Source: Pseudomonas fluorescens (lineage in GTDB: Bacteria > Pseudomonadota > Gammaproteobacteria > Pseudomonadales > Pseudomonadaceae). From it: a DNA stretch of 64,000 bases. The stretch lies in NCBI GenBank assembly GCA_902825215.1, contig LR782234.1:2294001-2358000 (forward strand), in the 5' to 3' direction. The notes beneath the pieces are model-generated. The model made no database searches. It was not told the DNA's origin and saw only the letters and a list, made by a program, of their open reading frames with translations. Shown in pieces: positions 41,653-51,170 of this stretch (position 1 is its first letter; every line of letters starts with the position of its first letter). A program made the translations under genes and the position numbers.

Positions 41653-42726
41653 ATGGGAAATGCCGGAGGAAAGGGACTTTCATTAGCCAGGAGGCTTTAT
41701 ACGTCGCGAATCCTCGGGCTGTTGCTTGGGCTGCTGTGTATGTCCGTGGCGATGTATGCGCTGGATCCGCCGCTGTGGGTCTGGGCATTGATGTTGTTCA
41801 ACGGCCTGGTCTGGCCGCACCTGGCGTTTCAATGGGCGCGCCGCTCCAGCGTTCCCTATCACGCTGAACATCGAAATCTGTTGATCGATGCCTTTTTCGG
41901 TGGCTTCTGGGTCGCCGCCATGCATTTCAATCCATTGCCCACGGCGGTGACCATTTCAATGATGGCGATGAACAACGTCGCGATCGGCGGCGCACGCTTT
42001 CTAATGGCGGGCTCTGCGGCGCAATTGCTAGGGGTGTTCGTCGGCCTGGCGGTGTTTGCCCCGGCATTCGTCCCGCAAACTTCGCCTGCACAGATGTATG
42101 CCTGTTTCCCGTTATTGCTGCTGTATCCGTTGGCACTGGGCTGGATCTGCTTTCGTCAGGCCTACAACCTTGGCCGACATAAACGTGAACTGCTTGCCCT
42201 GAGCCGCACCGACAGTCTCACCGGGCTGCTCAATCATGGCGCCTGGAAGGATCAACTGGAGATTGCGTTTCAACGTTGTAGACGCCAGCAGCAGGGCGCG
42301 GCGATTGCGTTGATCGACATCGATCACTTCAAGACGATCAACGACACCTATGGTCATGTCGCGGGCGATATCGTGTTGCGCCAGTTGAGCAAATTGCTCA
42401 AGCACAACCTGCGCGCGACGGATGTGGCCGGGCGCTACGGCGGCGATGAATTCTGCGTGATCCTGCCCGAACTGCCACTGTTCAACGCCGCCCAGGCCAT
42501 GGAGGCGTTGCGCGAGCGTTTCGCGACGCTGGGCTACGAGCAGAATCCGGCGCTTGAAGTCAGTTTGAGCATCGGCCTGGCGGCCTACGATCCAACGCAT
42601 GCCGACGCCATGCGCTGGCTCAATGAGGCCGATCAGGCGTTGTACGAAGCCAAGGCGAGCGGGCGCAATCGGGTGATCTGCAATTGCGACGAGCAGCCTC
42701 GACAGGCGGTGCTCGATTCGGTCTGA
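41653..42726 (+). CDS. MASE2-domain diguanylate cyclase
   Basis: 357 residues. N-terminal MASE2 membrane sensor (about 15-170; several helices including LLLGLLCMSVAMYALDPPLW), then a GGDEF domain starting DSLTGLLNHGAWKDQL. Catalytic GGDEF at 263-267 is intact and an inhibitory I-site RATD lies at 254-257, exactly five residues before it. It should make c-di-GMP and be feedback controlled. The layout equals that of AdrA/DgcC proteins that switch on exopolysaccharide. Single gene; the signal sensed is unknown. No EAL domain. Confidence 0.92.
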   Translation: MGNAGGKGLSLARRLYTSRILGLLLGLLCMSVAMYALDPPLWVWALMLFNGLVWPHLAFQWARRSSVPYHAEHRNLLIDAFFGGFWVAAMHFNPLPTAVTISMMAMNNVAIGGARFLMAGSAAQLLGVFVGLAVFAPAFVPQTSPAQMYACFPLLLLYPLALGWICFRQAYNLGRHKRELLALSRTDSLTGLLNHGAWKDQLEIAFQRCRRQQQGAAIALIDIDHFKTINDTYGHVAGDIVLRQLSKLLKHNLRATDVAGRYGGDEFCVILPELPLFNAAQAMEALRERFATLGYEQNPALEVSLSIGLAAYDPTHADAMRWLNEADQALYEAKASGRNRVICNCDEQPRQAVLDSV

Positions 42727-42745
42727 ATGCGTGCAACAAATCCCT

Positions 42746-42840
42746 TGTAGGAGTGAGCCTGCTCGCGATGGCGTCGTGTCAGCTGGTATCGATGTCGACT
42801 GACACAACGCCATCGCGAGCAGGCTCGCTCCTACAGGGGG
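42746..42840. repeat. REPIN (paired REP units)
   Basis: ttgtaggagtgagcctgctc and gagcaggctcgctcctacag around a spacer that itself holds gtgtcagctg / cgactgacac, giving a nearly continuous long hairpin. Confidence 0.9.
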
Positions 42841-42938
42841 GTTGTGGCGTTGGTTAGATCAGTGTCGCATCCGGTGTAGAGCCTTGCGCCGATGTCGGGT
42901 ACGGTTAAAGTCCCCGTACGCGAAACAAGGACCGCTTC

Positions 42939-44177
42939 ATGACGTTCTCATTTCCTCGCTCCCTGTTGGCCGCCAGCCTCGGCCTGTCTCTGACCCTCGC
43001 CGCCACCGGCGCCTTCGCCGAACCGCACAAACAAGTGCTCGCCGATGCCGAGCAGTACCAGCCCGAAGCGCTGAAGCTGCTCGAGCGGCTGGTCAATATC
43101 GACTCGGGTTCCGGTTACGAACCCGGCCTCAAGCAAGTCAGCGACATCGCCATCGACGAGCTGAAAAAGCTCGGCGCGACGATCGAGTTGGTGCCGAATA
43201 CGCCGGATAAATCCAACCATGTACTGGCCACGCTGAAAGGCACCGGCAAGGCGAAGATCCTGCTGATGGCGCACATGGATACCGTTTTCAAGGAAGGCTC
43301 GGCGGCCGAGCGGCCGTTTCACATCAAGGATGGCCGCGCCTACGGGCCGGGGGTGATGGATGACAAGGGCGGTATCGTCGCCGGGATTTATGCACTGAAG
43401 GTGCTGAAGAACCTTGATTTCAAGGACTACGCGCAAATCACCTTTCTGCTCGACGCCAGCGAAGAAACCGGTTCGGACGTCGCCACCGACCTGATCAAGA
43501 AAACCGCCAAACAGCACGACGTGACCCTCAACCTCGAGCCTGGCCGCCCGGCCGATGGCCTGGTGGTGTGGCGCAAGGGCAGCGCGACGGCGCTGGTCGA
43601 GGTCAAGGGCAAAGCCGCGCACGCCGGTGTCGCGCCAGAACTGGGGCGCAACGCCGCCATGGAAGCAGCGCACCAGATTCTTCAATTGGGCAAGCTCGGC
43701 GATGAACAGAAGAAAACCACCATCAACTTCACCGTGCTCAAGGCCGGCGATCGCACCAACGTGATTCCCGATCAAGCCACCGCCAAGGCTGACGTGCGCG
43801 CGGCGGTGCCCGAAGAGTTCGACCGGATCGAAAAAGACCTGGCGCGGGTTTCCCAGGACAAGCTGATTGCTGAAACCGAAGTGAAGACCTCCTTGCAACG
43901 TGGCTTGCCACCAATGCCGCAGACGCCCGAGTCGGATCGCCTGATGGCCATGGCCCAAGGCATCTACGGCGAGATCGGCCGCAAACTGACAGAAGAGGGC
44001 AGTGGGGGCGCGGCGGATGCGAGTTTGTCGGCCGGGGTCGGCACGCCGACGCTGGATGGCTTCGGCATTGTTGGCGGCAATATCCATACGCCGGAGGAAT
44101 ACGCCGAAGTGGCGAGCGTGGCGCCGCGGATTTATCTGTTGTCGCGGATGATCATGGAGTTGGCCAAGCCGCGGTGA
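42939..44177 (+). CDS. Exported M20-family glutamate carboxypeptidase (CPG2-like)
   Basis: 412 residues with a signal peptide (LLAASLGLSLTLAATGAFA). Metal site of the M20 family: H112 and D114 in MAHMDTV, D141 in GPGVMDDKGG, the EETGS glutamates near 175, and the final histidine in GGNIHTPEEYAEV. Size and motifs match carboxypeptidase G2 of Pseudomonas, which removes C-terminal glutamate from folates and N-acyl or peptidyl glutamates in the periplasm. Stands alone. Confidence 0.9.
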   Translation: MTFSFPRSLLAASLGLSLTLAATGAFAEPHKQVLADAEQYQPEALKLLERLVNIDSGSGYEPGLKQVSDIAIDELKKLGATIELVPNTPDKSNHVLATLKGTGKAKILLMAHMDTVFKEGSAAERPFHIKDGRAYGPGVMDDKGGIVAGIYALKVLKNLDFKDYAQITFLLDASEETGSDVATDLIKKTAKQHDVTLNLEPGRPADGLVVWRKGSATALVEVKGKAAHAGVAPELGRNAAMEAAHQILQLGKLGDEQKKTTINFTVLKAGDRTNVIPDQATAKADVRAAVPEEFDRIEKDLARVSQDKLIAETEVKTSLQRGLPPMPQTPESDRLMAMAQGIYGEIGRKLTEEGSGGAADASLSAGVGTPTLDGFGIVGGNIHTPEEYAEVASVAPRIYLLSRMIMELAKPR

Positions 44178-44182
44178 AGGGC

Positions 44183-44293
44183 GATCGTTCCCACGCTCTG
44201 CGTGGGAATGCCTCTACGGACGCTCCGCGTTCGGCTTTGGCTGGGACGCAGAGCGTCCCGGGCTGCATTCCTTTGCTGCGCGTGGGAACGATC
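44183..44293. repeat. GTTCCCACGC palindromic element, copy 2
   Basis: gatcgttcccacgctctgcg on the left and cgcgtgggaacgatc on the right; the middle differs from the other two copies (gttcggctttggctgggacg) but keeps the cccgggctgcattcc phrase. Confidence 0.8.
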
Positions 44294-44340
44294 ATTAGTG
44301 CGGTGTCACACGTCGGCGCAAATCCAGAACATCCCCCAAT

Positions 44341-44386
44341 CAGTTCCCTCTCCCTCTGGGAGAGGGCCAGGGTGAGGGGCTTTTGT
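44341..44386. repeat. Right half of the CCCTCACCCC module
   Basis: cagttccctctccctctgggagagggccagggtgaggggctttt equals the right module of the long composite repeat, here without its left partner. It ends 9 bp before the stop codon of the next gene, and its stem may end that gene's transcript. Confidence 0.75.
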
Positions 44387-44394
44387 TTCGGGCA

Positions 44395-45264
44395 TCACTC
44401 CTTGACGCTCATGTACTCCTTGGCCCAGAGAATGTATTCCTCCGGCTGGGTATAAGTGTGGGTCAATTCCGTCGCGCTGAGGTCTGCGGCCTGGGTAAAG
44501 ATCTGCCGCTGTTCGCGCAGGCTGTCGTAGGTCGCTTTGATCGCTGCAAAGTAAGCACCATGCCCGTCGATGGTCACGCGCACGCCAAGTTCGGCCAGGC
44601 GTTTGTCGTCGCGCAGCGCCGGGTTGCCGTAGGTCACCAGCATCAGCGGCACGGTCAGGTGTTCGGCGATCTGCTCGAGCTGATCGAAATCCTGTACGCC
44701 GACCATGCAAATGCCATCGGCGCCCGCCGCCTGGTATTGGCGGGTGCGGCTGATGATTTCCTGGTTCGGCAGGATGCCGGCGTTGGTGCGGGCGATGATG
44801 GCCATTTCCGTGTCGACCCGGGCTTCCAGCGCCGCGCGGATCTTGCCGACGCCTTCGGCGACGGTGATCAGGTCGGTGGATTTGCGGCCGAATTGCGCCG
44901 GCAGCAGGGTGTCTTCGATGGTCAGGGCGGCGACGCCGGCACGTTCCAGTTCAACAATGGTCCGCATCACATTGAGGGCGTTGCCGTAGCCGTGGTCGGC
45001 ATCGGCGATCACTGGCAACTGGGCAACGCGGCCGATTCGGGTGGCTTGTTCGGCGAATTCGCTGAGGGTGATCAGGGCAAAGTCCGGGGCGCCGAGGACC
45101 TGCAACGAGGCCACGGAACCGCCGAGAATGCCCACTTCAAAACCGAGATCGGCGGCGATGCGCGCAGACATCGGGTCAAACACCGAGGCCGTGTGGTAGC
45201 AGGTGTCGGAGGCCAGCAACTGACGGAAGTTACGGCGCAAGTCTTGATGAGAAAGCCTGGTCAT
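44395..45264 (-). CDS. Oxaloacetate decarboxylase (isocitrate lyase/PEP mutase family)
   Basis: 289 residues from ATG 45264 ([17 protein letters not shown]), with GGTGGA upstream; a longer in-frame start lacks support. TIM-barrel signatures: [34 protein letters not shown] (metal-binding aspartates), [13 protein letters not shown] and IIARTNAG. Length and wording agree with the Pseudomonas PA4872-type oxaloacetate decarboxylase, rather than methylisocitrate lyase (no KRCGH loop). It lies downstream of aruG, same strand, but with a 165-bp gap, so may be separate. Confidence 0.85.
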   Translation of the reverse strand: MTRLSHQDLRRNFRQLLASDTCYHTASVFDPMSARIAADLGFEVGILGGSVASLQVLGAPDFALITLSEFAEQATRIGRVAQLPVIADADHGYGNALNVMRTIVELERAGVAALTIEDTLLPAQFGRKSTDLITVAEGVGKIRAALEARVDTEMAIIARTNAGILPNQEIISRTRQYQAAGADGICMVGVQDFDQLEQIAEHLTVPLMLVTYGNPALRDDKRLAELGVRVTIDGHGAYFAAIKATYDSLREQRQIFTQAADLSATELTHTYTQPEEYILWAKEYMSVKE

Positions 45265-45429
45265 TCGAGTTCCACCAATACAAAGGAATGGAACGGCTTG
45301 AACAAATGTGTCAACGCCGAAGAATGAAAAGGCTATCACGCGAATGGGTCAATGATCATGACGAATTTGCGCAGGCAGCATGCTTGAGCTGCGTTTTGCT
45401 GAAAGGATTTACCCTGGCGGTGGCAATGA

Positions 45430-46464
45430 TTAAGCCGCCACCGCCTGTTGCTGTTGATTCGGCAGCGCGACTGCCCGCACTGAATTGCCTGGTTGCAGTT
45501 GCAGGCGTTTGGCCGTGAGGCGATCGATCATCAGGCTGCTGCCGACCCGCCGTGCATGGGCCACGGTGATGCGGCAGTTTTCCAGCCGACGATTGTGAAT
45601 CAGCCATAACGGTGCCTGTTCGTCCGGGCTGCCCAGGCTCAAGGTCAGCTCAACGCTGTCTCGCACAGTGCGGATATTGCGCAGCGGTGCTTCGATGACC
45701 GGGCCGCCGTCAAAAATATCGATGTAGCCTTTGTGGGTAAATCCTTCGGCCTGGAGGATTTTCAGCGCCGGCTCGGTGTTCGGGTGCGGCTGACCGATGG
45801 CGGCCTGGGCTGCTTCGGTGAGCATGCAGGTGTACAGCGGCTGGCGCGGCATCAGTTCGGCGATAAAAGCCTTGTTGCCCATGCCGGACAAGTGGTCGGC
45901 ATGGCTGAAATCCATCTGGAAAAAATGCCGACCGAGACTGTCCCAGAACGGCGAACAGCCTTGTTCGTCGGCGCTGCCGCGCAGCTCGGCAATCATTTTT
46001 TCGCCGAACAGGTGGGGGAATTCGGCAGCGAACAACAGGCGCCCGAGCGAGAGCAGACGCCCATTGCTGCCCAGACGGTGGTCATGGCTCAGAAACAACG
46101 AACACAGTTCCGACTGGCCAGTCAGTTCGTTGTTGAGGAACAGCGTCGGAATCTGCCGCTGGATGCCCAGATCAGGGGCCGAACTGACCGTTAACCCGAC
46201 CCGGTAGTTGTACCAGGGCTCACGCAGGCCGACCGCACCGGTCATTGCGCTGACGCCGACCACGCGCATCTCGTCGTCTTCGAGTACAAACAGATAGTCG
46301 GCGTCGGCGCGTTCCAGCTGTTCGGCAAATGCCCGTTGCGCCCAGCGCACGCGATGGGCCAAGCGCTCTTCATTGGCCGGCAATGTGGTGAACCCCGGGC
46401 CGGCCTGTTGCACCAGGGTCATCAAGGCGGGCAGATCGCTGACTTTCACCGGGCGGACAATCAT
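45430..46464 (-). CDS. aruG: Arginine N-succinyltransferase beta-subunit-like protein
   Basis: 344 residues from ATG 46464 (MIVRPVKVSDLPALMTLVQQ) with a strong AAGGAG. Full-length likeness to AruG: TTLPANEERLAHRV, LREPWYNYRVGLTVS, SELCSLFLSHDHR, GNKAFIAELMPRQPLYTC and the GYIDIFDGGPVIE segment. With AruF it would transfer succinyl from succinyl-CoA to arginine or ornithine-like amines. Here it is separated from aruC/D/B/E and sits with a transporter and a glutamine synthetase-like gene, so the true substrate may be different. The symbol is by homology; this may be a second copy. Confidence 0.85.
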   Translation of the reverse strand: MIVRPVKVSDLPALMTLVQQAGPGFTTLPANEERLAHRVRWAQRAFAEQLERADADYLFVLEDDEMRVVGVSAMTGAVGLREPWYNYRVGLTVSSAPDLGIQRQIPTLFLNNELTGQSELCSLFLSHDHRLGSNGRLLSLGRLLFAAEFPHLFGEKMIAELRGSADEQGCSPFWDSLGRHFFQMDFSHADHLSGMGNKAFIAELMPRQPLYTCMLTEAAQAAIGQPHPNTEPALKILQAEGFTHKGYIDIFDGGPVIEAPLRNIRTVRDSVELTLSLGSPDEQAPLWLIHNRRLENCRITVAHARRVGSSLMIDRLTAKRLQLQPGNSVRAVALPNQQQQAVAA

Positions 46465-46525
46465 CGTGTAACTCCTTCTGCGCGCCTGTTCGGGCGTTGT
46501 CGTTGGCTGTGGATCCGAGCGGGAT

Positions 46526-47542
46526 TCACAGGGCAATCAGCCGGACCGGGCTGCCATCAGTCACGTTCAGCGCCGCGCACAGGGCCGGGCTGAGGGACAG
46601 CGGTTGATCGGATTGGTAATCCAGTTCGGCGACGATGGCGCGAAAACCCTGCAGCGCATCGTTGCTCAACAGAAAACGGCCTCGCGCATCGACGTGTGCC
46701 TCTTGCCGCACGCGGACGATCTGGCTGTGCGCAATCGATCGAATGTTCGCCGTGCGCGCGTAAAGAGTCGGGCCGGCATCGAACAGATCGATGTAGCTGT
46801 TGGTCTCGAATCCCTCACGCTCGAGGATATCGAACGCCTCCTGACCGTCTGGATGGACGCGACCGATACATGCCTGCGCTGCGGGCGGCAGCATTGGCAC
46901 GTAGATCGGGTATTGCGGCATCAGTTCGGCGAGAAACCGCCGGCTCTGCAGGCCACACAAACGTTCGGCTTCGGCGTAGGGCAGGTCGAAGAAATGCTTG
47001 CCCAGCGCATCCCAGAACGGCGAATGCCCGTCCGCATCGCTGTAACCGACGATTTCGGTGATCACCGCTTCGGCAAAGCGCGGGGCGTGGGCAGCGATGA
47101 ACAGCAGTCGTGCCCGTGACAGCAACTCGGAAAATGGCGTGTGCACCAGCGCCGCGTCGATGTGGAAGCCGCGCAGCAGGGTGTGATCGTTGAGGTCGTG
47201 GCACAGCGACAGCGCCGGCACGCCGTGTTCGATGTTCAGCTCCCGCGATGCGCTGGTGAAATGGCGGTTGCGCAGGCTGTAGAACGGCTCGTCGTAGCCA
47301 GCGGTGGCGAGGATTTCCGAGCAGCCGCGCAAGCGCTGGCTGTCGAGGTCTTCGAGCACGAAGCAATAGCTCTCCGGGCCATGCGCCGCCGCAGCGCTGG
47401 CAAACGAGGCGATGGACGCGGCGATTTTCTCGCCCAGGCGTTCGCTGTCGTCCGGCAAGGAGGTCACGCCCAGCAGGCTGTCGCGGGCCAATTGTTGGAG
47501 CTGGGGCAGGTCAGTCTGCTCGACCGGGCGTAAGACCAGCAT
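46526..47542 (-). CDS. aruF: Arginine N-succinyltransferase alpha-subunit-like protein
   Basis: 338 residues, AGGAG upstream of ATG 47542. Matches AruF along its length: MLVLRPVEQTDLPQLQQLAR, GVTSLPDDSERLGEKI, SYCFVLED, EPFYSLRNRHF, FLAELMPQYPIYVPML and FETNSYIDLFDAGPTLYART. GNAT-type fold, sister of the downstream AruG-like protein (gap 61 bp); the pair should form a heteromer. It lies downstream of an APC permease, which suggests import and then succinylation of the same compound. Confidence 0.85.
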   Translation of the reverse strand: MLVLRPVEQTDLPQLQQLARDSLLGVTSLPDDSERLGEKIAASIASFASAAAAHGPESYCFVLEDLDSQRLRGCSEILATAGYDEPFYSLRNRHFTSASRELNIEHGVPALSLCHDLNDHTLLRGFHIDAALVHTPFSELLSRARLLFIAAHAPRFAEAVITEIVGYSDADGHSPFWDALGKHFFDLPYAEAERLCGLQSRRFLAELMPQYPIYVPMLPPAAQACIGRVHPDGQEAFDILEREGFETNSYIDLFDAGPTLYARTANIRSIAHSQIVRVRQEAHVDARGRFLLSNDALQGFRAIVAELDYQSDQPLSLSPALCAALNVTDGSPVRLIAL

Positions 47543-47660
47543 GGATGTACTCCTGTATCAAAAGGTTCGGCGATGGCGCCGAACCTGACTATCACTGTCG
47601 GTTTCCACGCAATAAATCGGCAGTCGCCTGATTCGTTGTCAGACGCTGCTCTTTTTCTTG

Positions 47661-49010
47661 TCAGCCGTTGCTCGGATCCGGCAGCGCGGTGCTGGCCCCG
47701 AATTTGTTGAGGAAGAACAGGTACACCAGACCCAGGGCAATCCAGATCAGGCCGAGTTTCTGTGCATCGACGCCCATGTTGTACATGATGGCCGCGACGA
47801 TGATGAAGCCGACCACCGGGCAGAGCAGATGGCGCACGATCTGCCCCGACTTCTGCCGACGCCAGTAGTAGTTGATCACGGTAAGGTGCAGCAGCATGAA
47901 ACCGCTCAGTGCGCCGAAGTTGACCAGCGAGGTCAGGGTGTCGACCGAATTGATGAACAGGTAGCAGATCACCAGCGACAGCACGGCCACCAGATAAATG
48001 CTCAGGTACGGCGTGTTGTGTTTCGGGTGCACCTTGGCCAGCACTTTCGGCAATTTGCCGTCGCGGGCCATGCCGAACAGCAGGCGCGACACCGCGGCTT
48101 GCGAGGTAATGGCCACCGCCACACCCCAGGCCAGCGCCGTGGCCACCGCGGTCAGGGTCGCGAGCCAGCTGCCGGCGGCGAGTTCGGCAATTTCATAGAA
48201 CGCGGTGTCGGCGGATTTGAAACCCATGCCCGCTGCCAGATCGGTAGCGATCCAGGTTTGCGCAACGAAAATCACACCCATCACCACCAATGTGATCAGC
48301 GCTGCTTTGCCGACGCTCTTGCCTGGGTCGCCCTTGATTTCTTCGGCGAGGGTAGAGATGGCGTCAAAGCCGAGGAACGACAGCACGGCAATCGACACGG
48401 CTTGCATCAGCAGGGCGAAATTGAACGTTTCAGGGTGATACAGCGGAGCCAGCGTCAGCTCGCCGTTGCCGCCGCCGTTGTGCAGGGCGTTCCATGCGTA
48501 GAACAGGAAAATCCCCAGCACCACCAGTTGCGCCAGCAGAAAGATGATGTTCATGCGCGCGGTAAAGGTGATGCCGCGCAGGTTGACGAAGGTCGCGCTG
48601 ACCAGGAATGCCAGGATGAAGCCGACCTTCGGAATGTCCGGATACAAATGGTTTAACGCCATGGCCGCATAAACATAGAGCAGCGGCGGAATCAGCAGGT
48701 AATCAAGCAGCATCAGCCAGCCGGCGATGAACCCGACATGTTGATGCAGCCCGCGTTGCGCGTAGGAATACACCGAGCCGGCGATCGGAAAGGCCTTGGC
48801 CATGCTGCCGTAGCTCAGCGCGGTGAACAGCATCGCCACCATGCCGATGATGTAAGCCAGCGGCACCATGCCCGGCGCCTCGGCGTTGACGTAGCCATAC
48901 ACACCGAACGGGGCGATGGGGATCATGAAGATCATCCCGTACACCACCAGATCGGTCAGCGTCAGGCTACGTTTGAGCTCTTGCTTGTAGCCGAATTGTT
49001 CAATTTCCAT
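47661..49010 (-). CDS. APC-family amino acid/amine permease
   Basis: 449 residues from ATG 49010, chosen because AAGGAGG lies nine bases before it, inside the longer open frame. Twelve membrane segments; first helix DLVVYGMIFMIPIAPFGVYG, then GSVYSYAQRGLHQHVGFIAG and SFLGFDAISTLAEEIKGDPG, typical of the amino acid-polyamine-organocation superfamily. Imports an amino acid or amine with protons. The neighbours (glutamine synthetase-like, AruFG) make an amino acid or polyamine-like compound the probable cargo. Confidence 0.88.
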   Translation of the reverse strand: MEIEQFGYKQELKRSLTLTDLVVYGMIFMIPIAPFGVYGYVNAEAPGMVPLAYIIGMVAMLFTALSYGSMAKAFPIAGSVYSYAQRGLHQHVGFIAGWLMLLDYLLIPPLLYVYAAMALNHLYPDIPKVGFILAFLVSATFVNLRGITFTARMNIIFLLAQLVVLGIFLFYAWNALHNGGGNGELTLAPLYHPETFNFALLMQAVSIAVLSFLGFDAISTLAEEIKGDPGKSVGKAALITLVVMGVIFVAQTWIATDLAAGMGFKSADTAFYEIAELAAGSWLATLTAVATALAWGVAVAITSQAAVSRLLFGMARDGKLPKVLAKVHPKHNTPYLSIYLVAVLSLVICYLFINSVDTLTSLVNFGALSGFMLLHLTVINYYWRRQKSGQIVRHLLCPVVGFIIVAAIMYNMGVDAQKLGLIWIALGLVYLFFLNKFGASTALPDPSNG

Positions 49011-49102
49011 GAAGCCTACCTCCTTGTCAGCCAATCGGTCGTTTTAGTTGTTTTCGGTCCGTCGTTTACAGCGTCAGCGGTGTTTCTTTACAGCCATTCT
49101 GA

Positions 49103-49855
49103 TTACAGCAAGGGTGCGAGGTAACCGGCCCAGCGCGACACGGCTTCAGGGCTGCGCAGCAAGTCGTTGCGCACCTCGATCAGCACCGAGTCGAGGCCAC
49201 GGGCGTCGCCATGCACCGGCACGGTCATGTCGCCCAGCGGGTCGATGCGGTAGGGCTGATTGCCGGCCACTTTCAGCGGATGCGCTTCGAGCCCGTCGAG
49301 CAGGCGTTGGGCATAGGCCTTGGCCTGGCCGAACAGCACGCCGGCTTCCAGCGTTCGCGGCTGGCCGTAATACACCGGGGTAAAACTGTGAATGCCAACC
49401 ACGCGCACAGGTTGCCCTTGGGCAATGCGCGCGTCGATCAACGTTTGCAAACGCGCGTGGAACGGTTTGAACAGCATCTGCCGGCGGTATTCGCGAGTGG
49501 CTTCGTCGAGTTCGCGGTTGCCTGGCACCTGATAGATTTCGCTTTGCGCCGGGATGCTGTCGGCGGCATGTCGCGGCCGGTTCAGGTCGATCAGCAGTCG
49601 CGAGTAATTGGCACTCAGCAAGGTGGCGCCCAGTTGCTCGGAAAGCCGTTCGGCCAATTGCAGAGCGCCGATGTCCCAGGCGATGTGTTCCTGTGCAGCA
49701 GCATCGTCCAGGCCCAGGTTATTCAGGGCGGCGGGAATGTAGCGACTGGCGTGTTCGCACACCAGAATCAACGGGTGTGGCGAATGCTCGCGGATCAGGT
49801 TGTAGGCCGGTCGGGTGTACAACCCCAGCTCGGTGGATTCAGTACAGGCGTGCAT
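49103..49855 (-). CDS. N-formylglutamate amidohydrolase family protein
   Basis: 250 residues from ATG 49855 (a GTG at 49864 is also possible); the start lies inside the end of the glutamine synthetase-like gene. Family marks: ILVCEHASRYIP, EHIAWDIGALQLAERLSEQL, LIDLNRPRHAADSIP and VVGIHSFTPVYYG. Members hydrolyse N-formylglutamate in histidine breakdown or act on related N-acyl or formyl amides. No hut genes are nearby, so here it probably serves the local amine/amino acid route. Confidence 0.85.
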   Translation of the reverse strand: MHACTESTELGLYTRPAYNLIREHSPHPLILVCEHASRYIPAALNNLGLDDAAAQEHIAWDIGALQLAERLSEQLGATLLSANYSRLLIDLNRPRHAADSIPAQSEIYQVPGNRELDEATREYRRQMLFKPFHARLQTLIDARIAQGQPVRVVGIHSFTPVYYGQPRTLEAGVLFGQAKAYAQRLLDGLEAHPLKVAGNQPYRIDPLGDMTVPVHGDARGLDSVLIEVRNDLLRSPEAVSRWAGYLAPLL

Positions 49856-51170
49856 AGTGTTCACACAAGTCAGCGGGCGAGAGCTGGTCCGTCAGCGCCA
49901 GTTCCTCGGTTTTCAGGGCGTAATACGTATCGAGCAAGGGCTTGGGCAGCCATTCGGTGAACGCGGGGCTGTTGCGCAGGCAATCCAGCGCCTGGGCCAG
50001 CGAGGCGGGCAGGGCGACGATGCCCCGGGCCTTGCGTTGCTCGTCGTTGAGTGAATCGGGGATTTCATCGGTGATCGCGTTCAGCGCCAGACGCTGTTCG
50101 ATGCCCAGCCGTCCGGCGATCAGCAGCGCGGCCATGGCCAGATGCGGTGAAGCGGTGGCGTCCATCGCGCGAAATTCAACATTGAACTGCCGGGCGACGG
50201 ACTTGCCGCCCAGACTCACGGTCGGGCAAATGCGCAGCGCCGCTTCGCGGTTTTGCTGACCCAGACACGCGTAGGACGCGCTCCAGTGATGCGGCTGCAG
50301 GCGCTCGTAGGACACCGGCGTCGGCGCGGTAAACGCACACAGCGCCGGCAGATAATGCAGGATACCCGCCGCCCAGTGTTGACCGAGGCCCGACAGGCCG
50401 TTACGCGTGCCAGCGTCGTAAAGCATTGGCTGGCCGTCCAGATCGAGCAGGCTGACGTGCAGATGCACACCGTTACACACTGCGTCGGCCTGGGTTTTCG
50501 GCGCAAAGCTCAAGTCGAGGCCCAGTTGCCGGGCGATCTCGCGGCTGATCTCGCGCACGTTTACCGCGCGATCAGCCGCCGCCACGCCGAGGGTCGGGCG
50601 ACAGGTGACTTCGTACTGGTGCTTGCCGTACTCGGGCAGAAACATCTCCGGCTCGACCCCGCCGGCGCGCAGGGCACTGAGCAGCCAGCCGCCGAACTCG
50701 GCGCCCTGACGCTGGGCCTGGAGCGAGAATGCCAGATGCTCGGCGGACCCGGCGTGCAGGTTGAATTCGTGTTCGAACGCCGCGTTGACCTGCAGGCCCA
50801 GCACATCGCGATAGCGTTCGATTTCGTCACGCAATAACGTGCGCGGGCAGGCGCCCCACGGGCGGCCGTCGGTTTCGCGGATATCGCCGTGGATGAAGTC
50901 CAGGGCCGGGGCGTTAACGTCTGGGCCATTGCTGACGGTGACGCGGCTGCTCAGATCAGGAATCAGCCGCAAGTCACCGTAAGCACCCCACGGATTGGTC
51001 GAGGCAATGATGTCCTGTGGCGTCAACGCGCTGTTGGCCGGCACCCAGCCGCAACCGGTGGCTTGGTAATGCTCCAGTTCATCGGTGGGGAACGAGCGGC
51101 CACGGGTGATGCCGATCAGGTCGGTGGTGATCAGCGTGGTCATCGGCAGCGGCGTCAGGCGTGCGCTCAT
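49839..51170 (-). CDS. Glutamine synthetase-like protein (gamma-glutamyl-amine ligase class)
   Basis: 443 residues. N-terminal beta-grasp region (ELEHYQATGCGWVPANSALT), then catalytic-domain motifs: AFEHEFNLHAG, MFLPEYGKHQYEVTCRP, NGVHLHVSLLD (His-rich ammonia/glutamate site) and SVARQFNVEFRAMDATASPH. The typical GlnA adenylylation loop (NLYDLP-like) is not seen. Such proteins in catabolic clusters (PuuA, SpuI, GlnA3-type) ligate glutamate to an amine. ATGA overlap with the upstream gene. Substrate to be established. Confidence 0.85.
   Translation of the reverse strand: MSARLTPLPMTTLITTDLIGITRGRSFPTDELEHYQATGCGWVPANSALTPQDIIASTNPWGAYGDLRLIPDLSSRVTVSNGPDVNAPALDFIHGDIRETDGRPWGACPRTLLRDEIERYRDVLGLQVNAAFEHEFNLHAGSAEHLAFSLQAQRQGAEFGGWLLSALRAGGVEPEMFLPEYGKHQYEVTCRPTLGVAAADRAVNVREISREIARQLGLDLSFAPKTQADAVCNGVHLHVSLLDLDGQPMLYDAGTRNGLSGLGQHWAAGILHYLPALCAFTAPTPVSYERLQPHHWSASYACLGQQNREAALRICPTVSLGGKSVARQFNVEFRAMDATASPHLAMAALLIAGRLGIEQRLALNAITDEIPDSLNDEQRKARGIVALPASLAQALDCLRNSPAFTEWLPKPLLDTYYALKTEELALTDQLSPADLCEHYARLY

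Noticed and set aside
44395..45339. Longer N-terminus for the oxaloacetate decarboxylase-like protein
   Set aside because: The extra 25 residues look unlike the family and lie over the ribosome site of the ATG at 45264.
47661..49034. Start at 49034 for the APC permease
   Set aside because: The AAGGAGG site lies inside that extension and points to ATG 49010.
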